Of a stretch of DNA of 64,000 bases, positions 1 through 9,205 are shown in pieces. The stretch lies in assembly GCF_003429105.1 (NCBI RefSeq), contig NZ_QVTD01000005.1, positions 248,001 through 312,000 on the forward strand. The letters are read 5' to 3'. Below the pieces are notes generated by a model. That model had not been told where the DNA came from and searched no databases. It worked only from the letters and a program-made list of their open reading frames with translations. The translations under genes were made by a program, and so were the position numbers. Positions within the stretch are counted from its first letter, which is position 1; every line of letters begins with the position of its first letter. Source of the DNA: Peribacillus glennii (GTDB taxonomy: Bacteria > Bacillota > Bacilli > Bacillales > DSM-1321).

Positions 1-55
1 AAAAAAGCATGACCAGCAAAGCCGGGAATACGAGAGCAGACAAAACCTTAATCAT
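1..55 (-). CDS. Partial membrane or secreted protein, N-terminus only
   Basis: Eighteen codons can be read on the minus strand from an ATG at 55 to the window edge. The peptide begins MIKVLSALVF and is almost wholly hydrophobic, as in a signal peptide or first membrane segment. A purine-rich GGAAGGGGAAG ribosome site lies just upstream. Nothing about the function can be said from this stub. Confidence 0.45.
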   Translation of the reverse strand, partial: MIKVLSALVFPALLVMLF

Positions 56-332
56 TTTCTTCCCCTTCCGGATACATAAAACTCGTTAAACTGGCAGCCG
101 ATTTCAGGCCTGGACAAAGGAAAAGTTGCATTTACCTGAATTAGCCGCTGCATATATGCACATCCGAACTGAAATATCTTCAAGCAAACAGAATCCATCC
201 CCTTGCGACAGGGTACAGGAATAATATTCTTGCATATTTAGTTTAAATGATTCCTACCCTTTTGCCAAACATAACGATCAGGTAAGTTATAGAAGATTTT
301 TGGCCGCCCGGTTGAAAAATGGCAGAAAGAAA
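56..332. other. Intergenic stretch without a recognised gene
   Basis: This is the leader of the partial minus-strand gene and the 3' flank of the catalase gene. The only structure seen is the catalase terminator at its right end. ORFs crossing it are antisense to the catalase gene or lack a ribosome site. Confidence 0.5.
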
Positions 333-358
333 CCTTGCCTCTTTTTAGGCCGGCAAGG
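333..358 (-). terminator. Intrinsic terminator of the catalase gene
   Basis: On the minus strand a CCTTGCC/GGCAAGG stem with a 12-nt loop is followed by TTTCTTTC, 25 bp after the catalase stop codon. Confidence 0.6.
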
Positions 359-382
359 CTGGTGATTTGTACTAAACGAATA

Positions 383-1990
383 TTAATAAGGATCCTGGGA
401 ATGTCCTTTTTCTTCCGCTTGCCTTGGTGCATCTTCTGCTCCTTCTGCTCCAATAGGCTCCCTGCTGGACGTATTGCCCGGATCGGAATTCAGCAGCCCT
501 TCCTCGACCCTGCGGCCATACTCGGCATCACATTGCTTGAACATATCGATCATCTTCGTTTTAATTCTCACATCACATGGTGCAAGAGTGTTCACCAGGT
601 TCGTGATCAGTTCTTCCCTTTCCCATTCTTCAAAGTGCCTGTAAGTTTCCCCTGCCTGGCCAAAATTGTTTTCCCGTTCAATGCCTTCACGGACCAGTTT
701 CCCCTCGACATACGGGGTGTGCACTTTTCCTTCTTGCTTTGCTTCCTTCAACCCATTAATGGTAGATGGTTCATAATTAATATGAGGGCTTTGATCTTCA
801 CCTTTATCAGGCCTATACCGCATTCTGCCTCCCTGTTGGTTCGTTGCCACGCGCTTCTTTGGCGAGTTGATCGGGATCTGCAGATAATTAGGGCCTACTC
901 TGTACCGCTGGGTGTCGGAATAAGAGAATGTTCTTCCCTGAAGCATTTTATCATCGGAGAAATCCATCCCATCCACAAGTACTCCAGTACCAAAGGCCGC
1001 TTGTTCTACTTCATTGAAATAATCATCAGGATTCCGGTCAAGCACCATTTTCCCTACTGGCAGCCATGGGAACTTATCCTCCGGCCACAGCTTTGTATCA
1101 TCAAGCGGATCAAAATCCAATTCCGGATGTTCCTCATCGCTCATGATTTGTACAAGAAGCTCCCACTCCGGATAGTCTCCTCTTTCAATCGATTCATACA
1201 AATCCTGGGTGGCATGGTTGAAGTTCTTGGCCTGAATTTCCTCCGCTTCCTTCTGTGTCAGGTTTTTAATGCCCTGCTTTGGTTCCCAGTGATATTTAAC
1301 AAGTACCGCTTTCCCTTCTTGATCGATCCACCTGTAGGTATTCACCCCGGATCCCTGCATCTGGCGGTAATTTGCCGGTATGCCCCACGGCGAGAACAAG
1401 AAAGTAATCATGTGCATCGCTTCAGGGGTATTAGAGATAAAATCAAAAATCCTTTCGCCATCCTGGATATTCGTCACCGGATCTGGCTTAAAGGCATGGA
1501 TTAAGTCAGGGAACTTCATCGCATCGCGGATAAAAAAGATTTTCAGGTTATTCCCGACTAAATCCCAATTTCCGTCTTCCGTGTAAAACTTGACGGCAAA
1601 ACCGCGCGGATCCCGTAATGTCTCCGGGGAATGCGTACCATGGATGACTGTTGAAAACCGGACAAATAACGGCGTCCGTTTTCCTTTTTCCTGAAAAAGC
1701 TTTGCCCTTGTATATTTAGAAGGATGCTCCTCGCCGACTTTCCCGTATGCCTCAAAATAACCGTGTGCCCCTGCTCCCCTGCCATGAACTACGCGTTCGG
1801 GGATCCTCTCACGATCGAAGTGGCTTATTTTTTCAATAAAATCATAATTTTCTAAGGTAGCAGGTCCACGATTGCCTACTGTTCTGATGTTTTGGTTGTT
1901 TGTTACAGGATGTCCCTGACCGTTCGTGAGAGTGTCGTCCGTCTCCATTTCCGATCTCTTATGTTTTTTCTGCGACTCGTCCTTGTCCAT
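383..1990 (-). CDS. Haem catalase, 535 aa
   Basis: Catalase decomposes hydrogen peroxide to water and oxygen in the cytoplasm or spore. The catalytic His69 lies in the motif [13 protein letters not shown], the distal Asn in VGNN near residue 147, and the proximal haem tyrosine is Tyr357 in [12 protein letters not shown]. The body is of the small-subunit catalase type. The 535-aa length, with a charged N-terminal extension, is closer to B. subtilis KatX (about 547 aa) than to KatA (483 aa), but the exact paralogue cannot be assigned from this reading. The start is well supported by GAAGGAGG seven bases before the ATG. It is monocistronic, with a terminator downstream. I saw no clear PerR box in the 365-bp upstream gap. 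Confidence 0.95.
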   Translation of the reverse strand: MDKDESQKKHKRSEMETDDTLTNGQGHPVTNNQNIRTVGNRGPATLENYDFIEKISHFDRERIPERVVHGRGAGAHGYFEAYGKVGEEHPSKYTRAKLFQEKGKRTPLFVRFSTVIHGTHSPETLRDPRGFAVKFYTEDGNWDLVGNNLKIFFIRDAMKFPDLIHAFKPDPVTNIQDGERIFDFISNTPEAMHMITFLFSPWGIPANYRQMQGSGVNTYRWIDQEGKAVLVKYHWEPKQGIKNLTQKEAEEIQAKNFNHATQDLYESIERGDYPEWELLVQIMSDEEHPELDFDPLDDTKLWPEDKFPWLPVGKMVLDRNPDDYFNEVEQAAFGTGVLVDGMDFSDDKMLQGRTFSYSDTQRYRVGPNYLQIPINSPKKRVATNQQGGRMRYRPDKGEDQSPHINYEPSTINGLKEAKQEGKVHTPYVEGKLVREGIERENNFGQAGETYRHFEEWEREELITNLVNTLAPCDVRIKTKMIDMFKQCDAEYGRRVEEGLLNSDPGNTSSREPIGAEGAEDAPRQAEEKGHSQDPY

Positions 1991-2355
1991 TTAGATTCCT
2001 CCTTCAAAAAAGCTAGTAGACACGCTTAATACTGTCCCCATCCACATGAAAAAAATCCCTTAATTTACAAAGAAATTAACATAAAGGAAAAAAGTTGCTT
2101 TAGATACACAAAATACACCTACAAAAATAGTAAAATGTTCCTAAATTACTGCATAATCCTAAAGAACATGACAATTTAACCGATATTTTTTATATACTTT
2201 CCCAGATAAAGCTGTAAAAAAATAAGGCAAAAGATGCAATTTGCCAACACCTTTTCTCATCATTTACGGTTTGCCTGATTTTTTAATGGCTTTGTCTAGC
2301 AGCATGTTGGAACTTGTAGAAATTTGGGAAAAACTCTTTTGAAAGGCGGCACAGC
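1991..2355. other. Divergent promoter region of catalase and amidase genes
   Basis: This AT-rich 365-bp region must hold both divergent promoters. Near the amidase gene, GGCAAA (2226-2231) can pair with TTTGCC at 2240-2245, or alternatively with TTTGCC at 2270-2275, which is followed by T6 at 2279-2284. That could be a weak attenuator, but the stems are only 6 bp. No known riboswitch consensus was recognised here. Confidence 0.3.
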
Positions 2356-3723
2356 ATGATAAAGAAAATCACAACTATATTAGCAGCCACGGCACTCACA
2401 GCATCGTTATTCATTTTCTCTGTTCCCGGCACACAGGCATCGGCTTCCACGCAGGCCAAAGTAAATGCTTCAATACTCAATATCCGGGAGAAACCCGGTA
2501 CAACCTCGAAAGTCTTAGGAACGTTCAAGAAAGGACAGGTCATTACGGCAATCCAGCAGCAAAACGGATGGACTCGGGTATCCTTCAGCGGAAAAAACGG
2601 ATGGGTTTCTTCCAAATATCTATTGCCCGTCAAAGCAGCTGCGAAAACGCCTGCTAAACCTGCCACTGTTACAAAGCCAGCTACATATTATGTAACAGCC
2701 ATTGCATTAAATATCCGCAAAGCACCGGGAACTTCTTCCACCGTACTGACGACGGTTAAAAAGGGGGAGGCGGTTACTTTTTACGAGAAAAAGGTGATAT
2801 CCGGAAAATCATGGGGCAGGGTAAAAACAGCCTCCGGAAAAATGGGATGGGCTTCACTTTCGTATCTGACATCCAAAGCCCCGGCAAAACCGGCTTCAAA
2901 ACCGGCTCCAAAGCCGAAGCCAGAACCGGAGCCGTCTACACCGACTGCTGAACCGGATGTCAAATATTATGTCACCGGCGCGAGTGCCCTGAACATCCGG
3001 AAGGAGCCAAGCACTTCATCCTCAGTTGTAACAGCTGTCAAGAAGGGCGAAGCGGTAACCTTCTTCGAGAAAAAAGTCGTATCCGGCAAATCTTGGGCCA
3101 GGGTAAAAACAGCTTCCGGCAAGACGGGGTGGGCTTCCATGTCATACCTGTCGACGAAGCGGCCGCCAGCATACTCTGTGTCAGGAAAAACAATCGTTAT
3201 TGACCCGGGCCACGGCGGAAGTGATCCTGGCGCTATCGGAAAAGGCAAGACACAGGAAAAAACCATCAATCTGCAAACTGCAAATGAACTGAAGCTTTTA
3301 TTGCAAAATGCAGGGGCAAAAGTAATCATGACACGTACTTCAAATACAAGCCGAAAACTTGAACTAAGCGAACGAGTCGCGATCAGCCATAAATATAAGG
3401 CAGATGTCTTTATCAGCATCCATTACAATTCCGCCTCAGATGATGGAGCAACCGGCATTGATACTTTCTATGATAAAACGTATGGAAATGAAGCAGAGCT
3501 GGCGAAATCCATCCAAACTGAGCTTATCAAACAGACGGGGATGAGGGACCGCGGTGTAAAGACTGCTGGATTTTATGTGGTGAAATATAATAAAGTGCCT
3601 TCGGTTCTCGTGGAGCTTGGCTTTATCTCCAACCCGAACGAAGAAAAGTTGATCGCTACAAAAGCTTACCAGCAAAAAGCGGCCAGGGGAATATTCAACG
3701 GCTTGAATAAGTATTTCGATTAA
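2356..3723 (+). CDS. Secreted N-acetylmuramoyl-L-alanine amidase with three SH3b domains
   Basis: The enzyme should cut the amide bond between muramic acid and the stem peptide of peptidoglycan. A signal peptide covers about residues 1-31, with A-rich cleavage after TQASA. Three bacterial SH3 repeats follow at about 33-93, 111-173 and 203-267; each has the NIRKxPxTSS and GWAS signatures and they are joined by Pro/Lys-rich linkers. The catalytic Amidase_3 domain runs from about 276 to 453, with the zinc motifs DPGHGGSDPG, SIHYNSA and VELGFISNPNE. Repeats 2 and 3 are nearly identical over long stretches, pointing to recent internal duplication. The start has AAAGGCGG upstream. It belongs to the CwlB/CwlC/LytC catalytic family, but its repeat layout differs from those B. 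subtilis enzymes. Confidence 0.93.
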   Translation: MIKKITTILAATALTASLFIFSVPGTQASASTQAKVNASILNIREKPGTTSKVLGTFKKGQVITAIQQQNGWTRVSFSGKNGWVSSKYLLPVKAAAKTPAKPATVTKPATYYVTAIALNIRKAPGTSSTVLTTVKKGEAVTFYEKKVISGKSWGRVKTASGKMGWASLSYLTSKAPAKPASKPAPKPKPEPEPSTPTAEPDVKYYVTGASALNIRKEPSTSSSVVTAVKKGEAVTFFEKKVVSGKSWARVKTASGKTGWASMSYLSTKRPPAYSVSGKTIVIDPGHGGSDPGAIGKGKTQEKTINLQTANELKLLLQNAGAKVIMTRTSNTSRKLELSERVAISHKYKADVFISIHYNSASDDGATGIDTFYDKTYGNEAELAKSIQTELIKQTGMRDRGVKTAGFYVVKYNKVPSVLVELGFISNPNEEKLIATKAYQQKAARGIFNGLNKYFD

Positions 3724-3733
3724 TTGATGAAAG

Positions 3734-3770
3734 AATCCCGCCTTCGGTAATTGCCGAGGCGGGATTTTTT
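3734..3770 (+). terminator. Intrinsic terminator of the amidase gene
   Basis: A stem AATCCCGCCTTCGG/CCGAGGCGGGATT with a short loop is followed by a run of T, 11 bp after the stop codon. Confidence 0.9.
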
Positions 3771-3891
3771 GGCGATTGCAGAATACAGACTAAGTATGCA
3801 ACGTACCGTGGTAATGCATAGGTAACCCACATTCTTCTGGCCCGGGTCTGCTCCGTCATCGCCTTTACAAAAGCTCGGGAATCCGGAGTGC

Positions 3892-4533
3892 CTAATCCTG
3901 TATCGCGGTTTCCACGGCTGTATTTTTTTCGTTCATTTTCTCAAGGCTCTTCCTGAAATAAACAAAGGTCCTCTGAAAGACAGGGCTTTGAATAAATGTA
4001 TAAAGAAAAGTGACGATAAAAACAGGTCCGCCAAGCAGGAAGCCAATCAGCAACACGAGGGATTCCACGATAATCCTCGCCCTGCTGACAGAAAGCCCGG
4101 TCCTATCAGAAACCGTGAGCATGAACCCGTCGCGAGGACCCGCTCCGATACCGGAAGCGACATACACTCCTCCTCCAAATCCCGCCAATAGGATTCCAAC
4201 AAAAATGATTAAATAATCCATCCATGTATGCGTTGCATTTGGGAGAAGATCCGTCCACAAAAAGAAATCCATGATCGGGCCAAGCAACAAGGCATTCAAA
4301 AAAGTTCCTATATTAATATATTTCCGGTCGATAAGAAGCGAAACCGCCACAAGGAAAAACCCGGATAGAACAGACCAGGTACCGATTGTGAAGCCGAAAT
4401 TTTGAAACAGGGCCACGTTTAATACCTCCCACGGATGAAGGCCAAGAAACTTTACCTTAACCGCAATCGCATTCCCCAAGCCAAGCAGCGTCAAACCTGT
4501 GAAAAACATGAACCATTTGATAAACAAGAACAT
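3892..4533 (-). CDS. YczE-type integral membrane protein
   Basis: This is a 213-aa membrane protein with about five hydrophobic segments and the motif YVASGIGAGPRDGFML typical of the YczE/YyaS family. The family has no proven biochemical role; B. subtilis YczE has been linked to surfactin production. The open frame continues 53 codons further upstream, but the ATG at 4533 has GGAGG eight bases before it and begins directly with MFLFIKWFMFF, so I chose it. It stands alone on the minus strand, separated from the ATP-grasp gene by a terminator. The C-terminal tail is charged and cytoplasmic-looking. Confidence 0.8.
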   Translation of the reverse strand: MFLFIKWFMFFTGLTLLGLGNAIAVKVKFLGLHPWEVLNVALFQNFGFTIGTWSVLSGFFLVAVSLLIDRKYINIGTFLNALLLGPIMDFFLWTDLLPNATHTWMDYLIIFVGILLAGFGGGVYVASGIGAGPRDGFMLTVSDRTGLSVSRARIIVESLVLLIGFLLGGPVFIVTFLYTFIQSPVFQRTFVYFRKSLEKMNEKNTAVETAIQD

Positions 4534-4716
4534 CTTTTTTGCCTCCGCACCAAAGTATTCAAACAATTCAATTCCCTCTGATAATATTTCTATATAATAG
4601 CACAACAGACATTCATGGGTAAGAATTATTATGTAAAATTTTCTTGCTCCGAAACTCATCCATAAGACGTTGCAGTAATTCATGTTTACCAAGGGTTAGC
4701 AGGTTTTATAATCAGC

Positions 4717-4743
4717 AAAATCCCTGACGTATTCTGTCAGGGA
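4717..4743 (-). terminator. Terminator downstream of the ATP-grasp gene
   Basis: TCCCTGAC and GTCAGGGA (4721-4728 and 4736-4743) form an 8-bp stem. T-rich tails lie on both strands, so it may act in both directions. Confidence 0.7.
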
Positions 4744-4840
4744 TTTTTATTTCGAAGGCTGTTCCATTGGTCCTGCCATTTTATTGATGTATCCTTTAAA
4801 ATTGATGTACATTGTCATTTTATTGATATACACTGCTCTT

Positions 4841-6085
4841 TCATATAAAAGACAAATAGCTATATTCATCCTCAAGGTGGAACGATATTTCCTTTGCCGC
4901 TTGTTCGGCGATTTTTTTTGCTTCTTCTATGGAAGTGTCCGAAGATGCCAGCACATACCCATACCGGTCCCCCATTGACAAAGGCGGACGCAGGAATTTC
5001 CCTTTTCTCGGTTTTATGAACACTTCTTCGACTCCAGGATAGTTCGAGGCTCGCTCTCTTCCGGTTACTTTAGACAATGTTCCCTCGCATGAAGCAGTCA
5101 GGTAATGGGCGTATACGTATTTGCTATGTTTTCTCGCAAGGCGGGGCTCATTGCCCAAATAAAGCTGAATCGTTTCCTCTACCAAATTTATGCCGTATCC
5201 AATTTCAATGATCCGATTCATCGCACCGCCTGAAATCCGTGGATTGACCTCAATTAATTTCCATTGCCCCTCGGCCAATCGCATTTCAAGATGGCAAGCG
5301 CCATTTTTCAGTTTCAATGCTTGTACAATCGAAGCAACAGTATCATGTATACTGTCGTAAAATTGTTTTTCCATGTGCGGAATCAAAGAATATCCCGTGA
5401 CGATGAATCGTTGCTGGAATGTGATTTCTTGTGCTATCACTGCTATTATATGGACTGTTGCATTATGGACGACAGCTTCGATTAGATATTGCGGCCCGGA
5501 TATAAATTCTTCCAACAAGACAGGTGTATCTCTATACTTCTTTGCTAGTTTTTTAATGGCCGATTTTAATTGCTTTTTGCTGGTCGCAGGCAATACATCC
5601 TTTGAACCTGCAGATTTAGGGGACTTTACGATAAGAGGCAAATGCTTCTCTTGCCTGGGAAGGAAAGATTGCAGCGAATCCTCCGGCTGGAAAATAGCGA
5701 AGTACGGCGATACCGAATGGTTCTTTAGAAGCCTGCGGGTTAATGTTTTATCTTCCATATTGAGAATTTGTTTGGAAGACACAATGCTCGTGCATATCTG
5801 TTCGGCCAAAGCAGCTGCTACGTGAACATAAGGATCGATAAAGCTTAAAATGCCCTGAATTGTTTTTCCTTCTTTTTTCAGCTTGAGGATGGCCGTTTTT
5901 AGAGTGCTGCGATTTGAAAGATCTGTCAATATCATCTCGTCCACATCAGGAAACTCGGAAATCTGTTCCATGAATTGAAGCCTATCCGTGAACACAATCG
6001 TATAAAAACCAAGCCGTTTTGCCGCCCTGACTGCTTCCCTGCTTGAACCCGATTTGTTGGTTCCGATAAACACTATAGAATCCAT
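4841..6085 (-). CDS. Orphan ATP-grasp carboxylate-amine (peptide) ligase
   Basis: Reading from the ATG at 6085 gives 414 aa. The N-terminus has a Rossmann-like fold (IVFIGTNKSGSSREAVRAAK) that resembles a preATP-grasp domain. The ATP-grasp core follows: LIVKSPKSAGSKDV is the glycine-rich loop, LLEEFISGPQYLIEAV a central strand, and HLEMRLAEGQWKLIEVNPRISGG holds the metal-binding Glu and Asn. This resembles the BacD/YwfE-type L-amino-acid ligase branch, which joins two substrates through an acyl phosphate. The substrate cannot be told, and no biosynthetic partner lies next to it. An upstream ATG at 6109 adds eight residues, but the GGGAG ribosome site lies inside that extension, so the inner start is preferred. 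Confidence 0.8.
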   Translation of the reverse strand: MDSIVFIGTNKSGSSREAVRAAKRLGFYTIVFTDRLQFMEQISEFPDVDEMILTDLSNRSTLKTAILKLKKEGKTIQGILSFIDPYVHVAAALAEQICTSIVSSKQILNMEDKTLTRRLLKNHSVSPYFAIFQPEDSLQSFLPRQEKHLPLIVKSPKSAGSKDVLPATSKKQLKSAIKKLAKKYRDTPVLLEEFISGPQYLIEAVVHNATVHIIAVIAQEITFQQRFIVTGYSLIPHMEKQFYDSIHDTVASIVQALKLKNGACHLEMRLAEGQWKLIEVNPRISGGAMNRIIEIGYGINLVEETIQLYLGNEPRLARKHSKYVYAHYLTASCEGTLSKVTGRERASNYPGVEEVFIKPRKGKFLRPPLSMGDRYGYVLASSDTSIEEAKKIAEQAAKEISFHLEDEYSYLSFI

Positions 6086-6233
6086 AAGTTCATTTTCTCC
6101 CACCCGCATGAGCTAATTTAATATCTACCTTTGATATTTATAGAATATTGAAATAGGACAAAAATGGTTCATGGTTTGGCTTAAAAATAGGGAGATTCAC
6201 TAGATTCGGAACCGGGCGGCTCCAATCCCCACA

Positions 6234-6271
6234 AAAAAATCATGGCAGCAGTCACGGCTCCATGATTTTTT
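6234..6271 (-). terminator. Terminator overlapping the stop of the siroheme gene
   Basis: AAAAAATCATGG/CCATGATTTTTT forms a 12-bp stem, and the minus-strand T run follows. The stop codon of the precorrin-2 dehydrogenase gene lies in the loop region next to the stem. Confidence 0.85.
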
Positions 6272-6875
6272 CATATAAAATTCGAAACGATGCGTCGCGG
6301 TCGTTTCTGTCAAGGAAGTCTTGTTCCACAAGAGCGGCAAGCAATTTTCTTTTTTTGCCGGGATCTTTTACTTCTTTGATAATCCGTTCCCGCCAGGCAA
6401 ACAAGAAATCCAGATAGTCTTCATACCGCTCATCATACAGTTCGGCGATGTCGCGGGTGATTTTCCTTGAAAGCATGGGACTGGCCCCGGATGTGGAAAC
6501 CGTAATCACGAGGCCTCCCCTTCTAATGATGGATGGAGTATGAAAGTCTGAATCCTCAGGGTTATCGGCAAGATTTACGAGCTGGTTAGGCTTTATGATG
6601 GAAGCAATCCATTCATTAACCTGAGCGTCATTTGTCGCGGCTACCACGATAGCCGCATCCTGCAGATCTTCTACGGATACTTCTTTTTTGCGCCAGGCGA
6701 TGGCATCCTGCACTTCCCATTGCCTCAATCCTTCTGTTATTTCCGGGCTGATTATGGTAACATCCGCCCCAGCTTCCAGCAATCCCTTCACCTTTCGCTC
6801 AGCCACCTTCCCGCCGCCAACGACAGCTGCTGCCTTGCCCTCAATATCAAGATTGACAGGATAGTACTTTTTCAT
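6252..6875 (-). CDS. ylnF: Precorrin-2 dehydrogenase / sirohydrochlorin ferrochelatase-type protein
   Basis: The protein (207 aa) oxidises precorrin-2 to sirohydrochlorin with NAD+, the second step of siroheme synthesis. It opens with a Rossmann motif, AAVVGGGKVAERKVKGLL (about 15-32). NLADNPEDSDFHTPSIIRRG near 96-115 and STSGASPMLSRKIR-like STSGASPMLSRKITRD near 127-142 are family signatures of the Met8/CysG N-terminal module. It matches B. subtilis YlnF in size. It follows the fused SUMT/HemD gene by 49 bp on the same strand, so the two are probably co-transcribed and together run from hydroxymethylbilane to sirohydrochlorin. The sulfate-assimilation genes that accompany ylnF in B. subtilis are not here. 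Confidence 0.9.
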   Translation of the reverse strand: MKKYYPVNLDIEGKAAAVVGGGKVAERKVKGLLEAGADVTIISPEITEGLRQWEVQDAIAWRKKEVSVEDLQDAAIVVAATNDAQVNEWIASIIKPNQLVNLADNPEDSDFHTPSIIRRGGLVITVSTSGASPMLSRKITRDIAELYDERYEDYLDFLFAWRERIIKEVKDPGKKRKLLAALVEQDFLDRNDRDASFRILYEKIMEP

Positions 6876-6924
6876 TTTCTTTCATTCCTCCCACTTCTTT
6901 ATCGTGAGGGTGCCAAATTGGGTG

Positions 6925-8406
6925 TTATTTTTTTGTATGTTCGGGCGTGATCGACAGGAATTGTACAAGAGCTTCTTTTGTCGGGGAATCCGGCATGCCC
7001 TTCGGATTAAAACCGTATTCTTCGGCAGTATTATAAGTATGTTCACCCATACAAACAACGTTCAACCCGTTCATCACATCCTTCAACAACAGCCCGGAGG
7101 ATTTCAGCCCTGAGCTGAATTGCTGAACAGATGCACTGCTCGGAAATACAGCAGTATCCAGTCGCGCTTCTTGCATCATCCGTGTGAAAATCGGCAGATA
7201 CTGCCCATCCAGTTCAATTCGGGAGGTCAAGAATATATCTAAACTACCATATTTGCTGATATAGAATGCTCTATCGGTCTCCAGACGATCATCCCCGATA
7301 ATCAGAAGCTTACCCGAGTTGTTGCTGATGTCCCCGGCAATTTCAGCCAGTAGGCCTCGTTTCATCAAGGCTTGCTTTGATTTATTAGAGCCGGCGTACA
7401 AATCACCCCTGATTAGACGGATGTCGATACCGCGTTCAACCAGCAGCCCAAAGAACTCATGGACACTTTCTGGTGAAGTGAAGAGAATCTTATCGTAGCT
7501 GCCAATCCGGTCCAAAATGTCCTTATCCACTGGCACTGCGGCACGTTTCCATTTCGGGAATTCGATAACATCCGCTCCTTGTTCCCTGAGTTCAGAGGCA
7601 ATCATGCTTTCCTCTGTACCCGTTCTCGCAAGCAAAATTTGACGCCCATACAACGGCTTTTTATCAAACCAGCTAAGCTTCCCATGGAGCGAGACAATAT
7701 CGCCTACGAGCGTAATCGCCGGATTGCTGAAATTCACGCTTTCCGCTTTTTCCGCAATCGTGTCAAGCGTTCCTTCCAGTGTCTTCTGCCTGCCCATTGT
7801 TCCCCATTGTATCAGGATGACGGGAGTTTCCGGTACTTTTCCGTACTTCATCAGGTTTTCACATATATAAGGAAGGTTGGCAACGCCCATATAGAACGAG
7901 ATGGTGTCGATGCCTTGTGCGAGGGCAGCCCAGTTTATATTTGGTTTTCCATTTTTTGATTTATCATGGGCGGTCACTACGGCGAACGAGCCTCCATACT
8001 CCCGGTGAGTCACCGGTATCCCCGCATACAGGGGAGCAGCGATTCCGGATGTAATGCCGGGGACCATTTCAAAGGGTATCCCATTTTCGGCAAGGCCTGC
8101 AGCTTCTTCCCCGACCCGGCCGAATACGCCTGGATCGCCGCCTTTTAGTCGGACAACAGTTTTCCCTTCCAGCGCTTTTTCAATAAGAAGTTCATTGATT
8201 GCATCCTGGCGCAGGAAATGGCGGTCCGGAAGCTTTCCGCCATAAATCAGCTCACAATCGCTCCTTGCAAAATCCAGCAGCTTCGGATTGGCCAGCCTGT
8301 CATACAGGATTACATCCGCGCGGCGGACCGCTTCCATTCCCTTCATTGTAATCAGGCCGATATCGCCCGGTCCGGCCCCGACCAAATACACCTTTCCTCG
8401 CTTCAT
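6925..8406 (-). CDS. Fused uroporphyrinogen-III methyltransferase and uroporphyrinogen-III synthase
   Basis: This 493-aa protein has two enzymes in one chain. Residues 1 to about 245 are a SUMT/CobA methyltransferase: VYLVGAGPGDIGLIT at the N-terminus, VRLKGGDPGVFGRVGEE near 85-101 and VPGITSGIAAPLYAGIPVTHRE near 118-139. It makes precorrin-2 using two SAM. From about 255 to 490 there is a HemD-like uroporphyrinogen-III synthase domain, with KILFTSPESVHEFF and TAVFPSSASVQQFSS. The CobA-HemD fusion is known in several Firmicutes and couples ring closure to methylation. The start has GGGGAAGGAAG upstream. It leads the operon with the precorrin-2 dehydrogenase. Siroheme serves nitrite and sulfite reductases, neither of which is in the window. 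Confidence 0.92.
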   Translation of the reverse strand: MKRGKVYLVGAGPGDIGLITMKGMEAVRRADVILYDRLANPKLLDFARSDCELIYGGKLPDRHFLRQDAINELLIEKALEGKTVVRLKGGDPGVFGRVGEEAAGLAENGIPFEMVPGITSGIAAPLYAGIPVTHREYGGSFAVVTAHDKSKNGKPNINWAALAQGIDTISFYMGVANLPYICENLMKYGKVPETPVILIQWGTMGRQKTLEGTLDTIAEKAESVNFSNPAITLVGDIVSLHGKLSWFDKKPLYGRQILLARTGTEESMIASELREQGADVIEFPKWKRAAVPVDKDILDRIGSYDKILFTSPESVHEFFGLLVERGIDIRLIRGDLYAGSNKSKQALMKRGLLAEIAGDISNNSGKLLIIGDDRLETDRAFYISKYGSLDIFLTSRIELDGQYLPIFTRMMQEARLDTAVFPSSASVQQFSSGLKSSGLLLKDVMNGLNVVCMGEHTYNTAEEYGFNPKGMPDSPTKEALVQFLSITPEHTKK

Positions 8407-8628
8407 GTGTAATGACTTCCTTCCCCTTTAAAGCTTTTGTTTGCTGGCAGGGAAAGAGTAACCATTTCCCATGCTGCATAAATGTTGGAAAATCCCGACT
8501 TATCGCCGGTATGGCGAAAGTTGATGTCTTGTTCATATATTTTCAAAAGATGCCAACTTTGTTAAATATAAAAATCAATGCTTAATCGCCACTTACAAAA
8601 AATCCGTAAAGCGGCATTTTAAATTCCT

Positions 8629-8657
8629 TTTATCTTATTGTACTATAATAAGATAAA
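8629..8657. promoter_or_regulatory. Perfect 11-bp inverted repeat overlapping a -10-like TATAAT
   Basis: The arms TTTATCTTATT and AATAAGATAAA are separated by 7 bases that include part of TATAAT (8644-8649). A third half-copy, TTATCT, follows at 8660-8665. The arrangement looks like an operator laid over a promoter about 240 bp upstream of the siroheme operon. The regulator is not recognised. Confidence 0.4.
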
Positions 8658-8802
8658 CCTTATCTGCTTGCACCACAATTTTATAGATTTTTTACCTGTC
8701 CTTCATCCGGGGCTCGAACTTTCCCGTCCAATAAGGGCCGGCTCCAAGCCGTGTTAGTGCAGTAATCATTCTATTGTCCCTTCTCTATTTCAATGCATTG
8801 GG

Positions 8803-8875
8803 ATGTTCGCTCAATCTTTGGACTTTCGCTCATATATTTGGTTTTCCGCTTATATACTGGAATCTTCTCTAAGGT
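8803..8875. repeat. Degenerate tandem repeat with TTCGCTCA core, period about 20 bp
   Basis: TTCGCTCAATCTTTGGAC, TTTCGCTCATATATTTGG and TTCCGCTTATATACTGG follow one another. On the other strand the core reads AGCGAA, as in the tracts at 24416-24680 and 31987-32090. Confidence 0.5.
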
Positions 8876-8913
8876 GTGGATTGGGCGAGGGAATCCGCTG
8901 CTTTAAATTTAAT

Positions 8914-8929
8914 TGTGAAATTCGTCACA
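8914..8929. promoter_or_regulatory. FNR/CRP-type palindrome TGTGA-N6-TCACA
   Basis: The site reads TGTGA, then AATTCG, then TCACA: a perfect dyad matching the Bacillus Fnr box form. It lies about 290 bp before the dehydrogenase start and about 510 bp before the siroheme operon. It does not match the Rex box, whose right arm would be TTCACAA. Whether it is occupied is unknown. Confidence 0.45.
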
Positions 8930-9205
8930 TTATGTTTAGATATTTTAACCGGACACACCCTCATCATAATGTAAAGACATTACCGGCTTAAGAAAACACA
9001 GTATACTTTCCCTCACTATGTAAAATAAAAGTGCGTACTTCCAAAAAAATGTTATAGATGTATACTATATCTGTTCACTTGCAAAACAGTTCAAAAGCCT
9101 CAGTACTTCTATGCAAGGAATGGAGTTTCATGGGGTATATTATTTTTGTACATAATGTGCCTTTTTGTGCTCATTTTAATCTTAACAACAAGTAGGAGGG
9201 GTAGA

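Larger units (their letters stand above)
8407..9205. other. Long regulatory intergenic region between siroheme and dehydrogenase genes
   Basis: About 800 bp without a supported gene. It holds an 11-bp inverted repeat at 8629-8657, a degenerate AGCGA repeat tract at about 8803-8875 and an FNR/CRP-type palindrome at 8914-8929; each is listed separately. Short ORFs crossing it lack ribosome sites and family resemblance. Confidence 0.5.

Noticed and set aside
335-1504. 389-aa plus-strand ORF
   Set aside because: Antisense to the well-supported catalase gene; no ribosome site and no family resemblance.
2221-2290. Riboswitch before the amidase gene
   Set aside because: GGCAAA and TTTGCC recall part of the GEMM-I motif, but GACGCAAAG and the other conserved parts are absent. 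At most a weak attenuator.
8914-8929. Rex box
   Set aside because: The left arm TTGTGAA fits, but the right arm is GTCACAT and not TTCACAA; the site fits the Fnr form better.
8803-8991. 62-aa ORF (MFAQSLDFRS...)
   Set aside because: It runs through the AGCGA repeat tract and the Fnr-type palindrome; no ribosome site or homology pattern.
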